64,000 bases of DNA from Tetrahymena thermophila SB210 (Eukaryota; Ciliophora; Oligohymenophorea; Hymenostomatida; Tetrahymenidae). The stretch spans positions 62,001-126,000 of the forward strand of contig NW_002476172.1 of the NCBI RefSeq assembly GCF_000189635.1. The letters run 5' to 3'. Position numbers and translations under genes: made by a program. This document shows positions 35,837 through 49,500 of the stretch, piece after piece. How positions within the stretch are numbered: the stretch's first letter is position 1; every line of letters starts with the position of its first letter. Below the pieces are notes generated by a model. It had not been told where the DNA came from and did not search any database. It worked only from the letters and a program-made list of their open reading frames with translations.

Positions 35837-36849
35837 AATCTCTGATATTTAAAAGAAATATTTTTAAGTAGGTTATCTTATTGATAAATCCAGTTTATTA
35901 TCTTAGATTTTCTCAGATTAATTTTAAACTTTGATTCATATCAATTATTTTTATTTGATTTTGGTTAAATAAACTCAAAAAAGATGCTGTTTCTATACAA
36001 ATTTTGAGTTTATATAACTAAATGAAATAAAATAAATGTTTATAATGAAAGTCTTTTTCTTTGCTTTAAACTAAATTAATTTCACTTAATTAATTTAAAT
36101 TTTTTTATTCATATTTTTTAATTAGATATGTTTGTGCTTCTAAATAAATAAGATATAAATGATATGTTTATGATCAAAATAAAGAAATAAATTTATTTTA
36201 TTTATTAATTTGTAACATTTTTATTAAATATTATTATAATTTTAAACAAATTTATTGTATTTTATTTTCAAATAAACAGAAAATGATTAATTAAAATAGA
36301 AACTATATTTAGTTCAATAATTATTGATCATCATTACTAGAAAAATTTATAAATTTAAATTTAAAAATTTTTCTAATTCGTTCTGATATATTTTGATAAA
36401 AAATATCTTAACTTTCGTAAACCTTTTGTTTGCATGTATTAATTTACTAATAACTTGAAAAGATAAATATATTTTTAGATATTAAATTTATTAATTAAAA
36501 TTATATTATCTTTTGTTTAAAAATTAATGTAAGTTTTGTATTGCTTTTTTGATTTTTCCATAATGAATTTTTACTATTTTTTTTGATAAAATTACACTTT
36601 TCAAGTACTCAAATAATTTAATTAATTAACAAAGAATATTAGCCATTGATATTTTTGTAAATTCAAGCAAACAATTAATTAAAATTGAAGTAAAAATTAT
36701 ATTTTTGCACGTTTGTTTTTATCTCCTATTTTTTTGCTTGATTTAATATATTTTTTGAGCAGAAAAAAATGATGAAATAAAAGCTTAAGTTTTTCATTTA
36801 TAAATGATTAATTAACAATATTAATCATTAAAATTAAAAAAAAAAGTAA
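35837..36849. other. Intergenic region upstream of copy D
   Basis: AT-rich, about 1 kb, not obviously alignable with the A-C flanks except for the final bases before the start codon, which keep the AAAGTAAATGAC context common to the array. It probably contains the promoter of copy D and possibly a divergent promoter for the minus-strand gene. Confidence 0.5.
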
Positions 36850-39800
36850 ATGACTAACTTCATCGTAAAAAGTTTTGCAAAATTTGACATATTTGGTTCT
36901 GAAGTAGGACTAAACTATTAAAAAGATAACATATTCAAAACAACATTTGGAGGATTCATGAGTTTAGGTTTTTTTGTATTCTTAGGGATCTTCTTTTGGA
37001 ACAGCGTAAATAAAATAAATTTTGTTTAAAACAAGGAAAAACTATTTTTATTTTAATATAATTTAGATTTTCTCATTTCTAAACAAAGGTAAAAATTTAT
37101 GCTTATTACAATTATCGTTGAAATGTTTCGGATATATCATTTGAAAAATGAAAGACTAAATAAAATCAGAGAAAACAAATAAAGATAAAAAGAAATTTTA
37201 TTATAAAAGTGAGTTTCATACAAAGATATTTTGTTCAATAAAATATTGATTTGGTTGAACCAAAAATTAATTAATTTTAAAGGTTACTAAAATTTAAAAA
37301 ATTAATGCATGACATTAAACAATCAATTTACTAGTAAATTTTCAATTTTTTAATGAAATTTAATTATTTGATTAGAAAATGTTCTTGCTATCACAAATAA
37401 ACAGTTCTACTTGGATCCTCCTGTTGTAACACTAAATGCTAAGAATTTTATGTTTGCTGTTTAAATAAGTTAAGATAATTTTTTATAAAATCCCTACCTA
37501 AATGTCACATTCGAGACAAGAGATTATGTAACTTTGTAAAATGGGACAAAAATTAGAAATCTTGTAACAATTTATGGAATTATTACAAAACAACTTATTA
37601 TTTAAAAATAAATTAATTTAGTATCCTACGTAACTAGAACCATGTACTCCAGAGCACTGGTCTCAACTGCCTTAATATGGTGTCAATTGGACAGACTCCT
37701 TTTACAGATTTAACTTTAAATAATTTCTTTGCCCAACGTAATTATTTATTTTTTAGAAGAAGTTTTTGAAAAAAAACAATAAATAAATAAACACAAATAA
37801 ATTTATGAGTAACTTAAAAATTAATTAAATAGAAAAGACTATCAGTTTTTGTTGGGAGGATCTTATAATTCAGAGCATTTTTATCATTGGAAATTCTCTA
37901 TTACAAAATGCTCTAATAATACCCTGCCAACAGCTCTTTGGAGACCTGTTTGTTAGAGCGATGAATAAATATAGACGTATTTTAACAAAACTCAAAATAT
38001 CAGATTCAACATTTACACAAGTAATTTTGTTATAAATGCACTCGATAGTAAGAATTATGTGAGTAATTACATTGAAGATTCTATTTTTTTTTAGATACAA
38101 AATAAGAATGTAATTTATTTATTTATGAGGAATTGTTATATTAAAAAGTATTTTTTCAAAATAGTCATACATAACTTCTGATATTTACTTTAGTGAAAAC
38201 CTTATCCAAACTGATCAAAGTCTGCTTCCTTTTCCTAGCCTAACAAACGAAACAATTATATCTTTTCAGAATGGTAACTATAGACCATAATATGTCTTTG
38301 GGTAGATTGGAAATTCATATGCCGATTTCTTTATCAGAAAAGATCCTTTTGTTTATCGAACAAACAGGGCATTTCAAAAAATTAGTTAGATTATCTCTTA
38401 CATTGGAGGGTTCGCTCAAATATTTATTTTAGTAACAGCGATTTTAGGTAAAAATTAGTAGAAATAAAGAAAATATTTGATATTTTTATATTTTATTTGA
38501 TATTTTTTACAGAAAAATAATTTCAATTATTATTATTTTTAATAGTAAATTATTATAATGAATACATATACGCAATATCATTGGCTAATAGAATTTATGA
38601 CTTTTAATTCTAGAGCAAAAAAACAAACAAAGAAAGTTAACAAATTTCATTTGATAACACAAAAATAAATGGAAAGCGTAATTAATACAGTATAGAGAAA
38701 GGCAGATCTCATAGAAATGAATAAGAGATGAAATCAAATAACAATAAATAAACAGTATTAACAGAAATAATAGATTTAGAAAACTAAGACAAAATAAAGG
38801 AAAGTCAGTAGGAAATAGATATGAATCTAACTAATAAAAAGCAAATAAATAGAGAAGATGGTGGACTATTACCATTAGATGAGTTAAAAGCAATCATACT
38901 CTAAAGAAAACTGCAAATTGAATAGTAATAGTTCAATTATCAATAACCAAAAAAATCTTGCTATAATCAAAAATAGCAATTAATTAAAACTGAAGAATAG
39001 ACTGAAGTAGTAGTAGAAGAAGAGATATCTATAAATTAAATATAGATTATTGGTTAGGATAAAGCTGTCTAAACTAACTAAAAAAATGAAGAAATATAAT
39101 AATAGCAATTAGAAAATTAACCCCCATATAATAAACTTACTCCTGCAAATTAAATTGAATGTAAAATTGTTAATGATGATAGTATAATCCCTGAAACTCC
39201 TTTAGAAATATAGAAAAAAAATATATTTTAGTCAGAACCCACTTTAAAAAATGAAAACTAAATATTAAGCACAGAAAGTAATCAGATAATTAAAGATCAA
39301 AAATAAGAATTAAAAGATTATCACTAACAACAGCAATCAAGCTAAATAGATAGGTAGGTTGAAAGCAATTAGCACTTTAACTAAGATGCGATTTCTTCGG
39401 AGAATATACAGATTACTTATAATTAAGTATTTAGTAAGATGAATACGCTTTAAAATAAGCTAGATACTCCAAAATCTAAATTTGTTTCTTAAAACAATAT
39501 TCTTTTACATGGACTTGGATATAAAAATTAAAAATAATTCCTTTCAAAAGAATTTGAATTCTTAGTCAAAAAACAAGCTACTCTCTAAATGACTTTTAAA
39601 TACTTCCTATATAAAATGACTTGTCATAAATTCTTTAAGACTGAATAAGTTTTACTTTTAGATAAGGCTAATGAAAAAATGAAATAAGATTTAGATATCT
39701 TTACAATCATGAATAAAATAAAGGAGATTGAAAAATTTAAAAAACTATTTTTGGATAAAAACTAAGAAATTCTTTTCAATTTCTTCCCAAAGCCAGTAAT

Positions 39801-40457
39801 TTCTATTGAAAAAGAAGAATAAAATCTTACAAGAGCAGAAATAGAAGAAAAACTAAAAGAAAATATTAAAAGAGACTCTTTATTAAAATTAAACTAACAA
39901 AAATCACTTAAGGTTAATTAACAGCAATAAAAAAAGCTAAATATAAGCATAAAAGTAGCTTCTTTAGTGCAAAAAGCTGCACAGAAATTTAAAAAACCTC
40001 TCATATCTAAAATGGAAAAATACAACACACTAAACACCTATAACATGCTTTATAACGCTTATGAAAAGCTTATAGAAGAAGGATAAAACAGCAAGTAATA
40101 TTTATTTATTAACTACTATTATGAAATATAATTTAATAATTTTTAATTGAAGGTTCAATAGAAAGCTAATAGAACTACTTGGTGATGAACTGTCTAAAAT
40201 ATTTGAGATCTCTACAATGTAAGATTTAATTTTCTTTAAAAACATTAAATATTTATAGTTATCACTTATTTAAAAGGTTAGCAAACAAAAGCAAAGTAAA
40301 CTAAAAGTAGAATTTAACTTTAAAAATGTGCTAAGACGACAAACTTTAACAGTAAGAATAAGCAGATTTAAATAGTAAAAGGTTTATATTTACAGATTAA
40401 ATAGGATCTCTCCCTTCAACAGAAAGAAAGCTTGGATTCTTCTCAAATTATTAATGA
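36850..40457 (+). CDS. Two-pass membrane protein, paralog D
   Basis: Same nine-exon plan; exon 1 is 36850-37005 and the stop TGA is at 40455. The start reads MTNFIVKSFAKFDIFGSEVG. Ectodomain cysteines and hydrophobic segments are kept (SYIGGFAQIFILVTAIL). In the tail the block HGLGYKN through KMTCHKFFKTEQVLLLDK and the end LPSTERKLG are conserved, whereas the Q/E-rich middle differs strongly in sequence and includes Val/Glu-rich and poly-Gln stretches not in A-C. Introns have diverged in sequence but keep position and phase. All exons are open and splice sites normal, so it appears functional. It is more distant from A-C than these are from one another, and closest to E in the start region and ectodomain. 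Confidence 0.85.
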
Positions 40458-41048
40458 GAAAAATATTAAAAATAATTTCAATAAATAATTAATTAATTAG
40501 CTAAATAAATAAATTATAAAAGCTTAAATTAAAAAAAATTGTTCAAATTGTTTGTTCCAACCCAAGTATTTAGCTCAAATATATTAATTAATTTTGACAT
40601 TTAAAAAAGAAAATTTGTTAAGAAGAATAAAAATCAAATAAATACTGTATATTTTCTATAAAAAAATTTAAAAGTTTTGTAAATATGCTCTTAATATTTT
40701 TTTATTAAAAGTCTTACTAATATTTTGGGTAATATCTATTAAGAATTACACATTAAGAATGTTTTAAGGTAAATAAAAATCAAAAATAAATTTTTTTCGT
40801 AGATATTTTTATATAACCAAGCATATTACTAATTAAATTATGAAAGTTATTTTTGTGCTGATTAAATATTATTGAATTTAAATATAAATTTCATATTTTT
40901 GACTGTAATTTAAATATATTGATAGATTTGATGATTTTTAAATTTGAATTATAATATTTGCTTTAAAAAATCAGCTTGCTTGCTTTTTTGAATATTTATT
41001 TTAAATCAATTAGATTAAAAAATCATAAAATTTTGAAATTAAAAGTAA
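40458..41048. other. Short spacer between copies D and E
   Basis: About 590 bp, AT-rich, without a gene. It must hold the 3' end of D and the promoter of E. Confidence 0.5.
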
Positions 41049-44000
41049 ATGACTAATTTTGTTACAAAATCTTTTGCAAAATTTGACATATTTGGTTCTG
41101 AAGTAGGTCTAAACTATCAAAAGGACAGCATTTTTAAAACGACCTTTGGTGGGTTCATGAGTTTAAGTTTTTTTGCGTTTTTAGGGATCTTCTTTTGGAG
41201 TAGTGTAAATTAATGAATTATGCTAATAAATAAGATATAAATAAATATATTATTTTAAAAACATAGATTTTCTCATTTCTAAACAGAGGTGAATATTAAA
41301 ATTCCTTTTTTTATATTACAGATATATGATTCAAACAAAAAGTTATTATAATAAGTTGATTAAAATGGTCTTTAATTAAATATTCAAAATTAAAAATATG
41401 ATACCAAATTAATACATACAAATTAAAATATTTACTTTGTTAAATTAACTTAAATTTATTAATTTTAATGGTTAAAAATAAATTATAATTTCTGGTATAA
41501 AATGAAAAAATAAATTTATGTGTTAATTTTTCAAGACTTTAGTTCTTTAATTAATTAATTATTTATTCTTATTATTTAGAAAATGTTATTGCTACTACTA
41601 ACAAATAGTTCTATACAGATCCACCTGTTGTTACTCTCAACGCTAAAAATTTTATGTTTGCTGTTTAAATAGGCCAAAAGAATTTCTTGGAAAATCCTTA
41701 TCTTAATATTTCTTTTGAAACTAGAAATTACATCACATTAAAAAATGGAACTAAAATTAGAAATTTAGTAAATAACTAACTAATTATTTATTTTTTAAAT
41801 ATTTTTTTGAACAACATATCTTACACGAAATATTAATATAAGTACCCAACTTAACTAGAACCTTGTACTCCAGAACATTGGTCTCAGCTACCTCAATATG
41901 AAGTTAATTGGACAGAATAATTCTATAGATTTAACTTCTAATAATTTCTTTGCCCTACGTAATTAATTTTATTCAAAAAATTTTACCAATATAATAAATA
42001 AATAGCTTCAATTCTGTAAATACAAAATAATTTCTGTGTAACTTTAAATTAATTAATTAGAAAAGACTATCAATTTTAGTTGGGAGGATCATATAATTCA
42101 GAAAATTTCTACCATTGGAAATTTTCCATCGTTAAGTGTTCTAACAATACTCTACCAACTGCTCTTTGGAAACCGGTTTGTAAGAGTGATGAAGAAGTAG
42201 AATAATATTTTAATAAAACTCAAAACATTAGGTTTAACATTTACACAAGTAATTATGTTATAAATGCTCTGGAAAGTAAAAATTATGTGAATAATTTTAT
42301 AGAGGATTCTATGTTCTTCTAAATACAAAAAAAAAATGTAATTAATATTTGTTTTAAATGATTTAAATAATATTTAGAGAAGATATTTAAATAATAAATA
42401 ACAGTCATATATCACATCTGATATTTACTTAAGTGAAAATATTATATAAACTGATTAAAGCCTTCTTCCTTTTCCTAGTATTACCAATCAAACAATCATA
42501 ACTTTTGAATCTGGGAACTATAGACCATAATATATTTTTGGATAAATAGGAGATGTATACGCAGATTTCTTTATCAGAAAAGATGCTTTTGTATATAGTA
42601 AAAACAGAGCATTTTAAAAGATTAGTTAAATTATTTCTTACATTGGAGGTTTTGCTTAAATTTTTATTTTAGTAACTTCTATTTTAGGTAAGAAAATTTT
42701 ACTTACAAATTTAAGTTAAAATTAATTAAGAAAATTTATTGTTTTTGTTTTTATCATTCATTTCATAAATTTATTTAAATAGTAAATTATTACAATGAAT
42801 ATGTCTATGCGATTTCTCTAGCTAATAAGATTTACGACTTTTAATTTTCGAAGAAAAAAATAAATAAAAGTAAATAAACTTAAAAAATAATATCATAAAA
42901 TGTAAACGATACAAAAAGAGATGATGATGGATCAGGTAAATAGTGTAAAGTCGATGGATAATTTTAAATTAACTTTTAAGATATCAAAACTGAAAACAAG
43001 CAACCTTCTTTAACAGAATAGTTGGATTTAGAAAATTAAGAGACGATAAGGGGGTGCTAGGAGTAGTTTGTAGATATTTATTTTAAAAAAGAAAAATCTT
43101 AAAAAGTCACACTACGAGAAGATGATGGATTATTACCTCTAGATTAACTAAAAGAAATTATATTCTTAAGAAAATAGTAGATGGAAAAGTAGTAGCAAAA
43201 TTAATTGTTTTAAAAATAATCTACTTTAAATCAGAAAAATTAACTAATTAAAACTGAAGAATAGATTGAGCTAGAGGAAGAAGAAGAAGATGAAGTAGAA
43301 AATTTTAATTAGGTTTAGAGTAATCTTAACCGTAAAAAATAGAATTCGAATTAATAACAAATCTAAAAGATGAAGGAAACTTCAGACAATATATAAAATA
43401 TGCTTGGATATGATCAGCAAGGTTCTGCACATAAAATTGAATAGAAAATTATTATGAATGAAAGCATTTATCCTGATAATCCTTTAGATAATTAGGCCAA
43501 AACTTCATAAGATAATAATGACTTAAAAAAAGATATTAAAGTAATTGAGACTGAAAATATAAACGAAGGTATTTAAGAAAAGGAATAGGAATTTAAAGAA
43601 ATATATTAAAGGTAACAATCAAATTTAATGGCAAGATAAGTTGAAAGTATTTAAAATTTGAACCAGAATGATGCTGCAACATCTGAAAATGCACAAATGA
43701 TTTCAAATTAAACTTTTAATAAGATAAATACACCTTCCAATAATTTAGCAAAAGAAACACCAAAATCGAAATATCATTCTTAAAATAACCTTCTTTTACA
43801 TGGCCTTGGGTATAAAAACTAAAAGTAATTCCTTTCAAGGGAATTCGAATTTTTGCTAAAAAAGCAAGTAACTCTCTCAATGACTTTTAAATACTTTTTG
43901 TATAAACTGACTTGCCATAAGTTTTTTAAGACAGAACAAGTTTTACTTTTAGATAAAGCTAATAAACAAATGAAACAAGACCTAGATATTTTGAATATAA

Positions 44001-44683
44001 TGAATAGGTTGAAGGAAATTGAGAAATTTAAAAAGTTATTTTTAGACAAAAACCAAGAAATTCTTTTTAATTTCTTCCCAAAACCAGTAATTTCTGTTGA
44101 AAATGACGAACATAATCTCACAAGAGCAGAAATAGAAGAATAAGTTAAAAAAAATATCAAAAGAGACTCATAATCAAATATTAACCTTATGAAATCCCTT
44201 AAAATAAATGAAAAATAATAAAAAAAGCTTAAAATTAACATAAAATTAGCATCTGTGATATAAAAAGCAGCTATGAAATTTAAAAAACCATTGATTTCGA
44301 AAGTAAATTAGTAAAATTCAATAAGCACATACAATATCCTTTACGATGCATATGAGAAACTTATTGTTGAAGGATAAAATAGTCAGTAAAATATTCTATT
44401 TGTAAATCTAAAAAAAATTAATTTGCTAAAATCAATAAAAAATAAAAATAGGTTTAACAAAAAATTGATAAATTTACTTGGAGATGAATTATCAAATATA
44501 TTTGAAATATCCACTTTGTAAAATTTTATTTTTACAAAATAAATTTACTTTTTATAATTATTTTTTAATAAATAAAATAGGTTAGCTAATAAAGCCAAAA
44601 TTATTTAGAAGTAAAATTTATCTCAAATCATGTTACAAGATAAAGAAAAGTAGTTAGAATTTGTTGATTTAGAAAGTAAATGA
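41049..44683 (+). CDS. Two-pass membrane protein, paralog E, early stop
   Basis: Nine exons in the family plan, beginning MTNFVTKSFAKFDIFGSEVG; exon 7 is 42783-44385. It keeps both hydrophobic segments, the four ectodomain cysteines and the tail block KLTCHKFFKTEQVLLLDK. Intron 2 uses a GTGAAT donor where the others use GTAAA. The Gln/Glu-rich middle includes an acidic run (ELEEEEEDEVE). In the last exon TGA at 44681-44683 takes the place of an AGA codon found in copies A and B. The frame beyond remains open for 20 codons with the conserved motif LPSTERKLG and meets a second TGA at 44744-44746, exactly where the other copies end. Either the conserved C-terminus has just been lost, or the first TGA is read through. 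Confidence 0.85.
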
Positions 44684-44746
44684 AACATTTTATCAGAGCA
44701 AATAATTTAACTACCCTCAACAGAAAGAAAGTTGGGTATATATTGA

Positions 44747-46520
44747 AATCTCAAAATATTATATATTAAATAAAGTTAAACCAAATAACTAATTCATAAA
44801 TCTGAATATTTTTAGTAAAATAGTTTATCAGTTAGCTATTTTATTGATTTTCTAGAAAAAAACATTTAAAAAACTGAGCTTTTATTAATTTTTTACATTA
44901 TGTCTATTTTTTAGTAGAAATATGATAAGAATTATATTAATAAACAAAAGTGTACTTTAAGTAAGATGTTTAAAAAATTATTAATTCATGTTAGTAAGTA
45001 TTAAAAATTATTTTTATTTTATTTATTTCAATATTAAATTCTCATTATTTTTGAATATTGTGCAAGCTGAAGATATATTTTAATAATATTTATAATCATT
45101 AATTAAATAAAAATATACCCTATTTAATATACAAACAAACTCATCTAAAATTGATTTACATTTTTTACTTATTTTTGATTTCTAACAAAATAAAATTTAA
45201 AATTAACCAGTTTTTAAAAGCAAGAAAAAATGTTTATTAAAAATAGTTAGAAAATTCAAGTAGATTGTTTAAAAAAATTTAATTATGTTAATAGATGTTT
45301 TTTTTTTTTCAATTTGTGTGTAATTAAATTAAACGGAAAAAGTTAAAACAGGTGAAAAAAAGTTTTCTTATTTTTATTCATTCCGATTCGGTGAGTTAAT
45401 AATTCATTGCAATTATTAATTAGTTTTTAATTTTTTTTTCTTATTTATTAATTGTATATATGAATTCGTATAAAATTTTTGAATTAGTTATCAATTTAAA
45501 TACTATTAAAAATTTAAAAATTTCAAATAACAAAAATTGCAAGTAGAAATCTGTAAATTAATTATCAATAACTTTTTAAGGAAGAAAAAATATAAAATAA
45601 GTGATATAAATCTAATTTAATGAATAAATTATAAAAATAGAAGAGAGATCAAATTAACTATTGAAGATTTTTTCTCATTTTTAACACCCTTCTTAATACT
45701 TTCTTCTGTGTGTTTTTTAAAAAGAGTATTTTTTAGTTTAAATTGTGCCTTTCTTTGATTAATCCTTAAAAATAACAAAATTGTTAAGCAAATAATTTCT
45801 TAAAAAGTAGTCAAATATTTATTGAAGAAACTATTAATAGCAAATTTTTAAGAAATTTTACAAAAATATTTTGTATTTATAGATATTTTGAATTTGGTAA
45901 ATAAATATCTTTTAATTTCAATTAGTAGAGAAAGAAAGAGCAGTTAGATAATAATAATTAATGGAATGAAAATAATTTGAAAGGAGGGATTAATAATTAT
46001 AAAATTTATATAAATGGAATAAATGTAGTAATCATTCATTAGTGATTTATAGCAAATTAATAAAAAGAAGGCTTTAATCACATTAAAATTAGTAATATTT
46101 AAATCGAATCAATCACCATAAAATAATTAACAATAAGCAGTTTTTTAGAGGGGTCTGTAGGTAATTAAAGAGCAACAAGCTTGCAAGCAGGATCTGAATC
46201 AATCAATTATACAATCAAAAAGCAAAAAAAAAACAAACAAATATAATTAAACGAATAAAAAATATAGTTAAGGAAAGAGGTTTCATAGAATTATAAAGGA
46301 AAGCAATTAATTAATAATTAAAACAATTAAAAAGGAATAAATAAATAGTATTTAATATCAGCAATCAATTGATTAAATAAATAAATTAATTAATTAATTA
46401 GAATAGGAGAAATAAAGTTAGAAAGTTATTGATTGAGAAGATCATCATCATCATCAGTATATAAAAGCAATCAAGCTATCGTCGAATCTAAGCTAAAATT
46501 AGGAGCTAAAAAATATTATT
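44747..46520. other. Intergenic region and purine-rich leader of the flippase gene
   Basis: AT-rich to about 45900, then about 600 bp that is A/G-rich on the + strand with frequent ATTAATTA words and a short ATC repeat (46440-46456), probably the transcribed 5' leader of the ATPase gene. A chance ORF (46015-46431) is not considered a gene. Confidence 0.5.
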
Positions 46521-49500
46521 ATGTGTTTAAAGCGTAGACCTCTTGTATTTAATCATGATAGGATTATTGATGTCCAAATGGATGATCGAGTCAAGAATAA
46601 GATTAGTCCGTTTCCCTCTAATTTTATTAAGACATCGCATTATACATTGATTGATTTCCTACCAATGTCTTTGCTCCTTTAATTTAAGCGCTATGCAAAT
46701 ATTTATTTTTTGATTATAGCAATTTTATAATCAATTCCTACAATATCTCCCTTAACTCCTCTCTCAGCCATAGCTCCTCTAGTTTTTGTGCTGGGTGTTT
46801 CGATGTTGCGTGAGGGTGTTGAAGATTATAACAGACACAAAAGTGATACTAAAATTAATTCAGAGGAAACAACAAGAATTTTTATTTAAGATAGTCTAGT
46901 TGAGGAAAAAATAACTTGGGCACAAGTAGAAGTAGGCGATATTATCAAGGTTTATAAGGATGAACCATTCCCAGCAGATTTAATAGCAGTAGATAGTAGT
47001 TATCCCAACGGTGTTTGCTACATAGAAACAGGAGCACTTGATGGAGAAAAAAATATGAAACCAAAATCGTGCCTCAGAGAAACTTATCAAATTTTTAAGG
47101 AATGCAAGTTAGAGTAAATACGCAGCTTAAAGTTATAAGCTGAAAAACCGAACCCTGAATTATATAAATTCAATGGGAGTATTGAAGGTCTATTTGAGGT
47201 AATCATTTAAAAAAACTCATGGCAATTACTTTTACTTCAATTTAAAGTTTTAAATATATAAAATTGTTTGTTGAATCATGCAATATAAAAAGCTAATATA
47301 TAACAAAGTGTTATTTAAGCAAAGTATTCATTTAGCAGGTGTTTCGAATTATGTATTTAAATATAGGTTTAAAATATATTATCAAGCCGAATAAACTTTT
47401 TGACTTCAAGTAGGAATTAGGTATTAAATGAGAATGAGATAAAAAATTTAAAGTTGTTATTAATACTTTATTAATATTTAATTTACTAATAGTGAGTGAT
47501 ACTAGTATAATAAATTGATAACAAAAAACTAAGCCCTTAAACGAATAAACAAAATTTTTAAAAAACTCTACTTCATTTAGTTTTATAAAGATTCTTTTGA
47601 AGAGATAATCATAATTATTACAAAAAAGTTGATGAATATATAATACAATTTGTAAAACAAAAATAAATACCCAATCAATCAATCAATTCTCTTCTTTTAA
47701 TTTTCTCACAAAACTAATTTATTTTTATCTAGAACTTAAAAAAAAACCTAACTAGAGATTGATAAGAAACCAATAAATTAAAAAAGCATTTTTTATTCAG
47801 TATTTTTTGAATACCAAGCAAAAACATTTGATTGAAACCAGATTAAAATTAATTAATCGAAATTAGATCCAATTTGATAGATTTTTTATCTATTTTGTGG
47901 TTGCAAAACAAATACTTCTCAAACAATTTTTTTTCTTATTCATTAATAATAATTGGAAGTAAACTAGTTCAGATTACATTTTTGACATTTTATTGAAATA
48001 CATTCAAACAAAAAAATAAATAAGTGCAAATATTTTTAACATTATATTTAAATAAGAACAAATAATTTTCTTTGCTTTTATAATAAAGGAAAATAAAATT
48101 GATAATTTCATCATTTCTAGCTTATTAGCCATGAATTATTTTTTTTTCAAACTATCAAAAATAACTAAAAATGAATTAAAAATGTATTTTTTTAAAAATT
48201 AGGATGAGGTAAAATTAGAAAAAAAGGCAACAACTTAAAATAGCAAAGTAGGAGCTCCTGTTCCTGGTCTTAAATAATAAGATAGCATGTAGAAGATTAT
48301 TGAAGAAGTTGAAAAAATAGTGGATGAGGAAAATGAGAAAAAGCAAAAATAAACAAATCCTCAACCATATTTGAATAGCGAGCAAGATAGTGCTCATAAT
48401 ACTTAACAAAATAAAAGCCAAGTAAATTAGAAAGTAAACATTTCTACTCAAAATGGTAATCAAACCAAGAGACATCAATCATATTCACCTTAAAAAGTGC
48501 TTGCATCTGCTAAACAATTGCTGTTAAGAGGTGCCTTTTTGAGAAATACAGATTATATCCTTGGAATTGTTGCTTATACAGGTTTGGACTCTAAAATTAT
48601 GAGAAACTCTGAGCCACCCAAATAAAAAACATCTGATATGGAAAAAACAATGAATACATATATTATAGGTAACTTTTTTGTAATTTATCATGATTCAATT
48701 TATTGATTTCGAGATCTCTACTTTAGTAGTTTAACTAAATAATTAAATACCTATTTTTAAAAGAAAATAAAATAAGCTTTAGTGAAAAAAAACATTTATG
48801 GTATCTTTTATTTAGATTATATTGAAGGGTTACTATTAATTTTTTTTGGCTAATAAATTCTTTTCATATATTTGAATAATTTCGAATTTTGTAAATACTT
48901 AAAATAGATAAAAAATGAAACCCTTTAATTATATATCATAAACAATAAATAGAATGAATGATAAATCTAATAAACAATAAAATTAGAATGATAAATATAA
49001 GAAAAATTAAAATTAGAAAACCTTTTCTATTCTAATTGGAGATCAAATAAAATTTATTAAAAACTAAGTTATAGCCCAATATTACTCTTACTTTTTATAT
49101 AAAAATTGTCAATAAATTACTTGATTTCTAGTTATTTTAAACCAAAGTTACTAAAATTGAAATTATTTTTATCACTTTAAAATTGTTTCATCATTTCTGC
49201 TTTCAAGGCATGCTTTGGAATTTTAAAAAGGTTGAGAAGACTTAATAATTGAAATTAAATTTTATTTTCTTTAAATAATTTTCCAATTAAATTTAGACTA
49301 TCATGTTTAATTTTTAAGACAAAATCCTTTAAAAAATGTTTTAAATTATTTTTTTAAATAATAAATAATAGGAATTCTCATTCTTTAGATGATTTGCTCA
49401 TTTTTTACTGCTGTTCTGAATTATATTTGGAATTCTAATAACTTAGATGGACATTGGTACTTAAAAGATGATTCTTAAATTAATCAATATGGAGCACTGG

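Noticed and set aside
43819-44241. 140-codon minus-strand ORF
   Set aside because: It is the antisense of the most conserved tail exon of copy E; the + strand reading is supported by four paralogs.
46015-46431. About 138-codon + strand ORF in the ciliate code upstream of the flippase
   Set aside because: With TGA as only stop, such lengths arise by chance in A-rich leaders; the translation is low-complexity and shows no motif.
47332-47682. 116-codon minus-strand ORF inside flippase intron 1
   Set aside because: Hydrophobic, low-complexity translation of AT-rich intron DNA, no start context or motif.
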